This document shows positions 1 through 6,507 of a DNA stretch of 8,264 bases, one piece after another; the stretch's first letter is position 1, and every line of letters begins with the position of its first letter. Origin of the DNA: Muribaculaceae bacterium (GTDB lineage Bacteria > Bacteroidota > Bacteroidia > Bacteroidales > Muribaculaceae). The DNA is taken from positions 1 to 8,264 of the forward strand of contig VSPF01000129.1 in the NCBI GenBank assembly GCA_009775195.1, in the 5' to 3' direction. The notes under the pieces were generated by a model, which worked only from the letters and a program-made list of their open reading frames with translations, was not told the origin of the DNA and searched no databases. The translations under genes were made by a program, and so were the position numbers.

Positions 1-60
1 TACGACAAGAGCACGGTGCAAATGGACCGGCCTGTCATAAACTTTTACAATCAAAGTTAA
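1..60 (+). CDS. C-terminal end of an upstream protein (partial, unidentified)
   Basis: Frame 1 is open from the window edge and ends at a TAA at 58-60, giving 19 residues ending in PVINFYNQS. Its codons favour G or C at the third position in the first two thirds, as in the genes that follow, which is why this frame is preferred over frame 3, which stays open to 87 but has no such bias. The following promoter at 68-99 also fits a gene ending here. I do not recognise the protein from so short a tail, and no function can be given. Confidence 0.5.
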   Translation, partial: YDKSTVQMDRPVINFYNQS

Positions 61-67
61 GCATAAG

Positions 68-99
68 TTTGTTTAAGAGCAAATAATTAACTAATTTTG
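68..99 (+). promoter_or_regulatory. Bacteroidetes-type promoter for the transporter-helicase-nspC-radC operon
   Basis: The -33 element TTTG lies at 68-71 and the -7 element TAATTTTG (consensus TAnnTTTG) at 92-99, separated by 20 nt. This is the spacing known for the primary sigma factor of Bacteroides. Transcription would begin near 106, about 20 nt before the ATG at 127. The surrounding DNA (61-118) is AT-rich in contrast to the flanking coding DNA. It is the only clear promoter I found before 6424, so it probably serves all six genes from 127 to 6417. Internal promoters in coding DNA were not searched exhaustively. Confidence 0.75.
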
Positions 100-126
100 T
101 GAAAGAAATCGTAAAAATCATACACC

Positions 127-1065
127 ATGACGTCAAAGACAAAAATGGGCAATGGTATGCTCGGAGGCACTTTGTTGGGCCACATAGCCGCGATTGTTAC
201 CGTAGCGATGTGGGGTTATTCTTTCGTTTCGTCGAAAGTGTTGCTCGACAACGGCCTCGGTCCCGTGCATATCTACTTCTACCGTTTCGTCCTTGCGTAC
301 CTGATGGTTCTTTTTATTAGCCACAAACGCCTCTGGGCATCGAACTGGCGCGACGAGGGCCTATTCGTCGTCTGCGCGCTCACCTCGGGCTCGCTATATT
401 TCATCGCCGAAAACACCGCCCTCCAATACACCCTCACCACCAACGTCTCACTGCTCACCTCGCTCTCGCCGCTTATCACCACCATGCTCGTGGGCCTGGT
501 CTACAAGACCGAGAAATTCGGCATCGGCACCTGGCTCGGCTCTGCTATCGCCGTTGCCGGCGTGGCATGCGTGGTATTCAACAGCAGTACCTCGCTCGAG
601 GTGCGCCCCTTAGGCGACTTCCTCGCTCTCGCCGCAGCCTTCAGCTGGGCCTTCTACTCCCTTATTTTGAGGCGCCTTAATGCCCACTACGACGTGTGGT
701 TTATCACCCGCAAGACATTCTTCTACGGCATCCTCACCTCTATCCCGTTTCTGATTTTCGAGCCCGAGAGCCAGTCGGTCGCCACCATAATATCGCGCCC
801 CGAGGTCTACGCCAACCTGCTCTTCCTCGGCCTCGGTGCCTCGACCATTGCCTACGTGCTGTGGGCCTACACCGTAAAGACCGTCGGTGCCGTAAAGGCC
901 AACAACTACATGTACCTCCAGTCGATTGTCACCCTCATAGTCTCGGCAATAGTGCTTGGCGAACATGTAAACTTCATCGGCTACCTCGGTATTTTCCTTA
1001 TACTCGCAGGGCTATGGGCCGGCGACAATATCAACAAACTGCTGGATAACTACCGCAAAAAATGA
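127..1065 (+). CDS. EamA/DMT-superfamily transporter, 10 membrane spans
   Basis: This 312-residue inner-membrane protein belongs to the drug/metabolite transporter superfamily. It shows the usual tandem repeat of two EamA domains, at about residues 16-147 and 161-303, with about ten hydrophobic segments. Family hallmarks are visible: an AMWGYSF segment in the first helix (general pattern WGxxF), a conserved Arg in the helix 2 region (YFYRFVLAY), NTALQYT followed by LLTSLSPLITTML at the end of repeat 1, and LGEHVNFIGYLGIFLILAG at the end of repeat 2. The substrate cannot be read from sequence; relatives export amino acids, metabolites or drugs. The start at 127 is the first ATG after the promoter; in-frame ATGs at 145 and 157 are possible, since there is no Shine-Dalgarno to decide and the first helix begins only near residue 17. 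The gene is first in its operon and is followed after 6 nt by the DUF4250-like gene. Confidence 0.88.
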   Translation: MTSKTKMGNGMLGGTLLGHIAAIVTVAMWGYSFVSSKVLLDNGLGPVHIYFYRFVLAYLMVLFISHKRLWASNWRDEGLFVVCALTSGSLYFIAENTALQYTLTTNVSLLTSLSPLITTMLVGLVYKTEKFGIGTWLGSAIAVAGVACVVFNSSTSLEVRPLGDFLALAAAFSWAFYSLILRRLNAHYDVWFITRKTFFYGILTSIPFLIFEPESQSVATIISRPEVYANLLFLGLGASTIAYVLWAYTVKTVGAVKANNYMYLQSIVTLIVSAIVLGEHVNFIGYLGIFLILAGLWAGDNINKLLDNYRKK

Positions 1066-1071
1066 CCAATT

Positions 1072-1248
1072 ATGAACTTGCCCGACGACCCCTTCATACT
1101 CTTTAGCTACATCAACACACTGCTTCGCGACCAATACGGCACTCTCGACGACCTTTGCCGGGGCGAAGATATTGACAAAGACGCACTTGTGGCAAAACTT
1201 CACAACGCCGGTTTCGACTACATGGCTCAGATTAACCAGTTCCGCTAA
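1072..1248 (+). CDS. DUF4250 family small protein
   Basis: An ATG at 1072 opens a 58-codon frame ending with TAA at 1246-1248. The product begins MNLPDDPFILFSYINTLLRD and ends in AGFDYMAQINQFR. I recognise this as the DUF4250 pattern: an N-terminal MNLPxDPxxLxSxxNxxLRD, a middle LDxLC segment, a short acidic helix-turn-helix-like stretch, and a C-terminal YxxxxNQF. Proteins of this family are about 55-60 residues, so it is full length. It has no signal peptide or membrane span and is acidic and probably cytoplasmic. The family has no known function. It sits 6 nt after the transporter and 4 nt before the helicase, so it is almost certainly co-transcribed with both. The assignment is by recall of the family pattern, not by a search. 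Confidence 0.85.
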   Translation: MNLPDDPFILFSYINTLLRDQYGTLDDLCRGEDIDKDALVAKLHNAGFDYMAQINQFR

Positions 1249-1252
1249 TCTG

Positions 1253-3562
1253 ATGTCGACCAATTATCTCGAACAGCTCAACGATGCCCAGCGCGCCGCC
1301 GTCGAATACCTCGGCGGTCCCGAACTCGTCGTGGCCGGTGCAGGCTCGGGCAAGACCCGCGTCATAACTTATAAAATCGCCTACCTCCTTGCCAACGGTC
1401 ACAGGCCCGGCCATATCATGGCCCTAACCTTTACCAACAAGGCCGCACGCGAGATGCGCCAACGAATAGGCGCCCTGGCCGGAGAAGACATTTCCGCCCG
1501 TCTGTGGATGGGCACGTTCCACTCTATCTTTTCGCGCATACTGCGCCGCCATGCCGACCGCATAGGCTTCAACTCAAACTTTACCGTCTACGACACCGCC
1601 GACTCCAAATCGCTCGTCAAAACCATAATACGCGAGATGAAGCTCGACGACAAAGTCTACCGCCCCGGCCAGGTATTGGCCGACATTTCGTGGGCCAAAA
1701 ACATGCTGTGTTCGCCCGAAGACTACGCCGCCGACAAGGAACTTATGGCAAACGACCGCGCCGCACACCGCGAACGCACAGTTGAAATATACAAGGCCTA
1801 CCGCAACCGCTGCCGCATTGCCGGCGCAATGGACTTCGACGACCTCCTTTTTTACACCGACGTGCTCCTGCGCGACAATCCCGACTTACTCACAGCGTAC
1901 CGCGACTTTTTCACATATATACTCGTCGACGAGTATCAGGACACCAACTACGCCCAGCACCAAATCGTGCGACGTCTGTGCGAGGGGCGCGACAACCTGT
2001 GCGTTGTCGGCGACGACGCGCAGAGCATCTACTCGTTCCGTGGAGCCAATATCCGCAACATCCTCGACCTCAAGAAGAGTTTTCCCACACTCATAACCTT
2101 CAAGCTCGAGGAAAACTACCGCTCGACGCGCAACATCATCGGCGCGGCAAACACACTCATTGCCGCAAACAGCGACCAAATACACAAGGATGTATACTCC
2201 AACAAAGAGGTCGGCGACCCCATCGAAGTTGTCGAGGCATACAACGACTATGAGGAAGCCGGTGCCGTTGCCTCGCGGCTCATGCAGGCGCGCCGCCGCT
2301 TCGGACTCTCATTTGGCGACATCGCCATCCTCTACCGCACCAACGCCCAGTCGCGTGTACTCGAGGAGGCCTTGCGCAGCCGCAACATAGCCTATCGCAT
2401 TTACGGCGGTCTCGCCTTCTACCAGCGAAAGGAAATCAAAGACGCCATATCATATTTCCGCCTCAGTATAAATCCGCACGACGACGAAGCCTTGGTGCGA
2501 GTAATCAACACCCCCAAGCGAGGCATCGGCGACACGACGGTCAAGAAACTCCAGGCGGCGGCAATCGCCGAGGGCACGAGCATCTTCGACGTCATCACCC
2601 ATCCCGACAAATATTGTCTCGACGTAAACAAGGGCACACTGACCAAGCTCACCAAGTTCGCCGACATGATAGGCTCGTTCTGCCTGTCGGCAAACAGCGG
2701 CACAGCGGCCTCGTCACTTGCCAACCACATCGTAGAGGCCACAGGGCTGATGAAGGAGTATATGAGCGACAACACCCCCGAGTTCATCTCAAAGCGCGAG
2801 AACCTGCAAGAGCTCCTCAAGGCCGTGGCATCGTTTAGCGAACGCAACTCCGACGCGCTGCCCGAAGACTCAGGCATGGCGGCTTTCCTGGCCGAAGTGT
2901 CGCTGCTTACCGACCAGGATACCGCACCAGACGACGACTGCGTGACGCTCATGACCATCCACGCCGCAAAGGGCCTCGAGTTCGGGGCAGTGTTCGTTGT
3001 CGGTGTCGAAGAGCGCTTGCAGCCTTCCGACAAATGCCGCAAGCCGCAGGAAATAGAAGAGGAACGCCGACTGATGTATGTCGCCATCACACGCGCCAAA
3101 CGCTTCTGCATGGTAAGCTATGTCAAGCAGCGCACACTCAACGGCAAGTCAGAGCAGGCCAACCCGTCGCGCTTCCTTTTCGATATCGCCCCGCGCTATC
3201 TGCGCATGATGACCGGTTCGCGCCTGCGCCGCCCTGTCGTCAAAGCCGCTGTCCAGAGCCTCCGCACCCCCATACGCCTGCCCGAAACACCCGTGCAAAA
3301 GCCGGCCGAACCCGTCAAGGTCAGCCATACCGTAGGAGCGACGGCCACGCCACAGCCGACATCGCCGAAAGCCATGCCTTTCGGCCTCCATAAAATCAGC
3401 GAGTTAGCCGTCGGTATGATAATCACCCACCCCACCTACGGGCCCGGCTCTATCATAGAACTCAAGCCCACCGACCTCGGCGACCGAATTATAGTCGGGT
3501 TCGACGACGGCGCTACACGCACACTTCTTTTAAAATTCGCAAGATTTACCATAGACAAATGA
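1253..3562 (+). CDS. uvrD: UvrD/PcrA-type superfamily 1A ATP-dependent DNA helicase
   Basis: This 769-residue protein is a 3'-5' DNA helicase of the UvrD/PcrA/Rep group, expected to act in nucleotide excision repair, mismatch repair and removal of RecA or stalled polymerases. All helicase motifs are intact: Q-motif LNDAQRAAV (9-17), Walker A GAGSGKT (29-35, Lys34), motif Ia ALTFTNKAA, motif II VDEYQDT (D226-E227), motif III VVGDDAQSIYSFRG, motif IV ENYRST, motif V TIHAAKGLEF (568-577) and motif VI YVAITRAKR with Arg614. After a proline-rich linker (about 655-707) comes a C-terminal domain (about 708-769, VGMIITHPTYGPGSI and VGFDDGATRTLLLKFA) resembling the Tudor-like domain of PcrA/UvrD that contacts RNA polymerase. 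The start at 1253 is chosen because the longer frame from 1172 would add 27 unconserved residues overlapping the DUF4250-like gene. It overlaps nspC by 4 nt (ATGA). PcrA and UvrD cannot be told apart here. Confidence 0.95.
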   Translation: MSTNYLEQLNDAQRAAVEYLGGPELVVAGAGSGKTRVITYKIAYLLANGHRPGHIMALTFTNKAAREMRQRIGALAGEDISARLWMGTFHSIFSRILRRHADRIGFNSNFTVYDTADSKSLVKTIIREMKLDDKVYRPGQVLADISWAKNMLCSPEDYAADKELMANDRAAHRERTVEIYKAYRNRCRIAGAMDFDDLLFYTDVLLRDNPDLLTAYRDFFTYILVDEYQDTNYAQHQIVRRLCEGRDNLCVVGDDAQSIYSFRGANIRNILDLKKSFPTLITFKLEENYRSTRNIIGAANTLIAANSDQIHKDVYSNKEVGDPIEVVEAYNDYEEAGAVASRLMQARRRFGLSFGDIAILYRTNAQSRVLEEALRSRNIAYRIYGGLAFYQRKEIKDAISYFRLSINPHDDEALVRVINTPKRGIGDTTVKKLQAAAIAEGTSIFDVITHPDKYCLDVNKGTLTKLTKFADMIGSFCLSANSGTAASSLANHIVEATGLMKEYMSDNTPEFISKRENLQELLKAVASFSERNSDALPEDSGMAAFLAEVSLLTDQDTAPDDDCVTLMTIHAAKGLEFGAVFVVGVEERLQPSDKCRKPQEIEEERRLMYVAITRAKRFCMVSYVKQRTLNGKSEQANPSRFLFDIAPRYLRMMTGSRLRRPVVKAAVQSLRTPIRLPETPVQKPAEPVKVSHTVGATATPQPTSPKAMPFGLHKISELAVGMIITHPTYGPGSIIELKPTDLGDRIIVGFDDGATRTLLLKFARFTIDK

Positions 3563-4692
3563 CAGCCAACGACTTGCCCACGCCGTTCTACATCGTTTAC
3601 GAAGAGCGCCTTCGCGCCAACCTCGAGCTAATTCGCGACGTCAGCCGACGCAGCGGCGCCGATATAATCATGGCATTCAAGGCAAATGCCCTCTGGAAAA
3701 GTTTCGACATCGTAAGGGAATACTGCCGCGACTGCACGGCCAGTTCGGTCAACGAGCTGCGCCTGGGCCGGGAATACCTCGGTGGCGAGATTCACTCATA
3801 CACCCCGGCTTACACCGAGGCCAACATCGACGAGTTCATCGCCGGTAGCACCCACATCACTTTCAATTCGCTCGGCCAGTACCGCCGCTTCGGCGCCCAG
3901 GTGCGTGCCGCCGGAGTGTCTGCCGGACTGAGGGTCAACCCCAAGTGCTCGGTAATCGACACCGACCTCTACAACCCTGCCCTGCCGGGGTCGCGCTTCG
4001 GTGTCAATGCCGACGAACTCGCCGACGGCCTGCCCGAGGGCATCGATGGTCTGCATTTCCACGCCCTGTGCGAGTCGTCGAGCTACGACCTCGAAAAGGT
4101 CCTGGCTGCGTTCGAAGAAAAATTCGGCCACCTCTTGCCATCGCTCAAATGGGTCAACATGGGCGGCGGCCACCTTATGACCCGCAAGGGCTATGATACC
4201 GAACATCTAATCAAGGTGTTGCGCGACTTCAAGCAGCGTTACCCATGGCTGCGCGTCATACTCGAGCCGGGCAGTGCCTTTACATGGCAGACCGGCGACC
4301 TTGTGGCCTCGGTTGTCGACACCGTCACCGACTGCGGTCTGCCCACGGCCATACTCGACGTAAGTTTTGCCTGCCACATGCCCGATACGCTCGAGATGCC
4401 CTACCTTCCAGTCGTGGCCGAAAGCACAGACAAAGAACATTCTACGGGCACGCCGTGGCGGCTCGGCGGCAACTCGTGCCTCAGCGGCGACTTCAAGGGC
4501 GACTACTTCTTCGCCAAGTCGCCCGAAATTGGCGACAGGCTCACCCTGTGCGACATGAACCACTACACGACCGTCAAGACAACCATGTTCAACGGCGTGG
4601 CTCACCCCGACATTGTGCTGCAGGGCCTCGACGGCCAATGCCGCTATCTGCGACAATTTACTTACGACGACTACAAGAACCGCATGAGCTGA
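3559..4692 (+). CDS. nspC: Carboxynorspermidine/carboxyspermidine decarboxylase
   Basis: This 377-residue PLP enzyme has a fold-type III alanine-racemase-like barrel and decarboxylates carboxy(nor)spermidine to (nor)spermidine, the last step of the alternative polyamine route. Visible landmarks are the PLP lysine in MAFKANALWKSF (Lys41), TASSVNELRLG, GLHFHALCE (His166, His168, Cys171, Glu172), the phosphate-binding glycine loop NMGGGH (200-205), EPGSAF (236-241), and the GNSCLSGD segment (Cys307, Asp311), which matches the Cys-Asp active-site region that the neighbouring subunit contributes in the dimer. Length and motifs fit NspC rather than ornithine, arginine or diaminopimelate decarboxylase. 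In gut Bacteroidetes the product is normally spermidine; that substrate is inferred from lineage. The start ATG overlaps the helicase stop as ATGA, and its stop shares one base with the next start. The partner dehydrogenase is not in the window. Confidence 0.93.
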   Translation: MTANDLPTPFYIVYEERLRANLELIRDVSRRSGADIIMAFKANALWKSFDIVREYCRDCTASSVNELRLGREYLGGEIHSYTPAYTEANIDEFIAGSTHITFNSLGQYRRFGAQVRAAGVSAGLRVNPKCSVIDTDLYNPALPGSRFGVNADELADGLPEGIDGLHFHALCESSSYDLEKVLAAFEEKFGHLLPSLKWVNMGGGHLMTRKGYDTEHLIKVLRDFKQRYPWLRVILEPGSAFTWQTGDLVASVVDTVTDCGLPTAILDVSFACHMPDTLEMPYLPVVAESTDKEHSTGTPWRLGGNSCLSGDFKGDYFFAKSPEIGDRLTLCDMNHYTTVKTTMFNGVAHPDIVLQGLDGQCRYLRQFTYDDYKNRMS

Positions 4693-5711
4693 TGGACAAG
4701 CCGTTTTTCTCAATCATCGTACCCGTCTATAACCGCCGTGGCGAAGTGCGCGACCTCTGCCGCAGCCTCGCCGACCAGACCTGCCGCGACTTCGAGCTCG
4801 TCCTTGTCGAGGACGGCTCCACCGACCCGTGCGAGGACATTGCCAAGGAGTTCGAAGACAAAGGTCTGCCTGTCCGCTACTACTACAAGCCCAACGAGGG
4901 CCGCTCAATCGCGCGTAACTACGGCCTCGAGCGCGCACAGGGCGACTACTTCGTCTTCTTCGACTCCGACTGCGTAATCCCGCCGCAATATATCGCGACC
5001 CTCCGCGCGGCCTTCGGCGACAATGCTCCCGACTGCTTCGGTGGCCCCGACGCGGCTCACGAGTCGTTCAGCGACACGCAGAAGGCCATAAACTACTCCA
5101 TGACCTCGTTCCTTACCACCGGCGGCATACGCGGCGGCAAGGTGCAGCTCGAAAAATTCGTGCCCAGGACGTTCAACATGGGCTTCAGCCGCCGCGTATA
5201 CGAGCGTGTAGGCGGCTTCCGCGAGATGTTCTCCGAAGATATCGACATGAGCACGCGCATTCGCATGGCCGGATTCTCGACAGTGCTCATCCGCGATGCC
5301 TTCGTGTGGCATAAGCGGCGCATGGACATGCGCAAGTTCATGCGACAGGTCTACGTTTTCGGCATGTCGCGCATCACCCTCAAACTCCTCTACCCCGACT
5401 CGCTCAAGCCCGTGCACGTGCTGCCGGCACTGTTCGTGGTCGGCAGCGCGGTGCTGCTCCTTTTGGGCATCTTCGTGTCGCCGTGGTGGCTGCTGCCCTT
5501 GGGCTTATATTTCGCCGCCGTGTTCATCGGCGCATTAATTTCTACCAAGTCATTTAAAATCGCGGTATTAGCCGTTCCAGCGGCGGCAATACAGCTCGGC
5601 GGCTACGGCTACGGCTTCTTAAAGGCATGGTTCACCAAGATAGTACTGCGGCGCGGCCGCGACATCGACGAGGAAGTAAACATCAGGAAGGGGCGCAATG
5701 AAAAACTCTGA
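4692..5711 (+). CDS. Membrane-anchored family 2 glycosyltransferase
   Basis: This 339-residue GT-A fold glycosyltransferase would transfer a sugar from a nucleotide donor at the cytoplasmic face of the inner membrane. It opens with FFSIIVPVYNRRGEV (5-19), followed by LVEDGSTD (38-45, donor binding), NEGRSIARNYG, the metal-binding DxD as FFDSDC (Asp91, Asp93), and SEDIDMSTRI with the likely catalytic acid pair Glu182-Asp183. The catalytic part ends near 230. Three hydrophobic spans follow (about 243-262, 265-284, 290-311), and the tail is basic (VLRRGRD, then IRKGRNEKL). This architecture is common in enzymes for polysaccharide, O-antigen or lipid glycosylation, but donor and acceptor cannot be assigned. 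The start at 4692 shares its A with the nspC stop (TGATG); a longer frame from 4245 would lie inside nspC and is rejected. The 3' end overlaps radC by 14 nt. No polysaccharide locus surrounds it. Confidence 0.9.
   Translation: MDKPFFSIIVPVYNRRGEVRDLCRSLADQTCRDFELVLVEDGSTDPCEDIAKEFEDKGLPVRYYYKPNEGRSIARNYGLERAQGDYFVFFDSDCVIPPQYIATLRAAFGDNAPDCFGGPDAAHESFSDTQKAINYSMTSFLTTGGIRGGKVQLEKFVPRTFNMGFSRRVYERVGGFREMFSEDIDMSTRIRMAGFSTVLIRDAFVWHKRRMDMRKFMRQVYVFGMSRITLKLLYPDSLKPVHVLPALFVVGSAVLLLLGIFVSPWWLLPLGLYFAAVFIGALISTKSFKIAVLAVPAAAIQLGGYGYGFLKAWFTKIVLRRGRDIDEEVNIRKGRNEKL
5685..5691 (+). promoter_or_regulatory. Shine-Dalgarno sequence fixing the radC start
   Basis: AGGAAGG lies 6 nt upstream of the ATG at 5698, inside the last codons of the glycosyltransferase gene. 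No other gene in the window has so clear a Shine-Dalgarno sequence, which is normal for Bacteroidetes. It supports 5698 over later in-frame ATGs as the radC start and makes the 14-nt overlap credible. Confidence 0.55.
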
Positions 5712-6417
5712 CAAAACACCGTCGGCCTTCAGCCTCATCGCCGACATGCCCGACGACCAGCGGCCTCGCGAAAAGGCCCTCAGCCAGGGCATAAAGTCGC
5801 TCACAGATGCCGAGCTAATGGCCATAATATTCTCGACCGGCATCAAGGGCAAGAGCGTGGTGCAGATGTGCGAGGAAATACTCACCGACAACGACCGCCA
5901 CATATCGCGAGTGGCCAACATGGACGTGCGCGAATTTATGCAGCGTTACAAGGGCATAGGGCCGGCCAAGGCACTGACCATGCTTGCCGCCCTCGAGCTC
6001 GGTGCCCGCAGTGCCGCCGACGCCATAAAGGTCGAAGACCCGCCCATCACGAGTTCGTCGTCGGCAAGCCGCTATATGAAGCCATACCTCCACGGCCTCG
6101 ACCACGAGGAGTTCTGGCTGTTGCTGCTCAAGCGCAACCTCAGGGCCATAAAGGCCGTGCGCGTGGGCCAGGGCGGCATATCATTTACCGCCGTCGACGT
6201 AAAGATAGTGATGCGCGAGGCCATAGTCACCGGGGCTTCGGCAATGATGCTCTTTCACAACCACCCCTCGGGCAACCGCGACATAAGCCAGCCCGACATA
6301 GCACTCACGCGCCGTATATGCGATGCCGCAAAGATTATGGACATACAGGTGCTCGACCACATCATATTTTGTGGCGACTCAATCTACTCATTTCATGACG
6401 AAGGCAAGATGCCCTGA
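5698..6417 (+). CDS. radC: RadC/UPF0758 family JAB-domain protein
   Basis: This 239-residue cytoplasmic protein has the two-part RadC build. The N-terminal part (about 18-106) has the RPREKAL segment, LTDAELMAIIFSTG and a helix-hairpin-helix element, YKGIGPAKALTMLAALELG (84-102), expected to bind DNA. The C-terminal JAB/MPN-like domain (about 117-239) carries the metal-binding motif HNHPSGN followed by SQPD: His187, His189 and Asp200 with the canonical H-x-H-x10-D spacing, so a zinc site looks intact. The name comes from an old E. coli repair assignment that was later withdrawn; the biochemical activity of the family remains unclear, with proposals of nuclease or peptidase action. The length is standard. 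It is the last gene of the operon that begins at 127; no hairpin terminator follows, and the next promoter begins 7 nt after its stop. Confidence 0.95.
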   Translation: MKNSDKTPSAFSLIADMPDDQRPREKALSQGIKSLTDAELMAIIFSTGIKGKSVVQMCEEILTDNDRHISRVANMDVREFMQRYKGIGPAKALTMLAALELGARSAADAIKVEDPPITSSSSASRYMKPYLHGLDHEEFWLLLLKRNLRAIKAVRVGQGGISFTAVDVKIVMREAIVTGASAMMLFHNHPSGNRDISQPDIALTRRICDAAKIMDIQVLDHIIFCGDSIYSFHDEGKMP

Positions 6418-6423
6418 AAATTC

Positions 6424-6455
6424 TTTGCAAATGTGACTGAAAAATCGTAATTTTG
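6424..6455 (+). promoter_or_regulatory. Bacteroidetes-type promoter for the NSS symporter gene
   Basis: TTTG at 6424-6427 and TAATTTTG at 6448-6455 are separated by 20 nt, an exact match to the TTTG / TAnnTTTG consensus. The TTTG is part of a small palindrome, TTTGCAAA (6424-6431). Transcription should start near 6462, leaving a leader of about 45 nt before the ATG at 6508. The promoter gives the symporter unit its own transcription, separate from the preceding operon, although read-through from radC is possible because no terminator is visible between them. Confidence 0.75.
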
Positions 6456-6484
6456 CGAGACAATACACACAAAAGTCGCGCAAA
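6452..6484 (+). repeat. Imperfect inverted repeat across the predicted transcription start
   Basis: TTTGCGAGAC (6452-6461) is nearly the reverse complement of GTCGCGCAAA (6475-6484), with 9 of 10 positions pairing and a 13-nt A/C-rich spacer. The left arm overlaps the -7 element, and the repeat spans the expected start site near 6462. The position suits an operator where a dimeric repressor would block RNA polymerase. It cannot form a full hairpin in the mRNA if transcription starts at 6462, since the left arm would then lie outside the transcript. No regulator gene is adjacent. Confidence 0.4.
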
Positions 6485-6507
6485 GTGACAAGCTAACCAG
6501 AGATTAT

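Noticed and set aside
40..58. AACTTT / AAAGTT inverted repeat as a terminator of the upstream gene
   Set aside because: Only 6 AT-rich base pairs, overlapping the last codons before the stop, with no T-tract; too weak to call.
2419..3111. 230-residue open frame on the minus strand within the helicase gene
   Set aside because: The helicase motifs on the + strand are continuous through this stretch; the frame is a Ser/Arg-rich shadow of GC-rich codons with no recognisable domain.
4245..4691. N-terminal extension of the glycosyltransferase frame
   Set aside because: It lies wholly inside nspC in another frame, is rich in Arg/His as expected of an out-of-frame reading, and precedes the MDKPFFSIIVPVYN start typical of the family.
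4207..5417. Minus-strand open frames opposite nspC and the glycosyltransferase (168 and 170 residues)
   Set aside because: They are antisense readings of well-supported genes, with the low-complexity Val/Ala/Glu composition typical of shadows, and have no motif.
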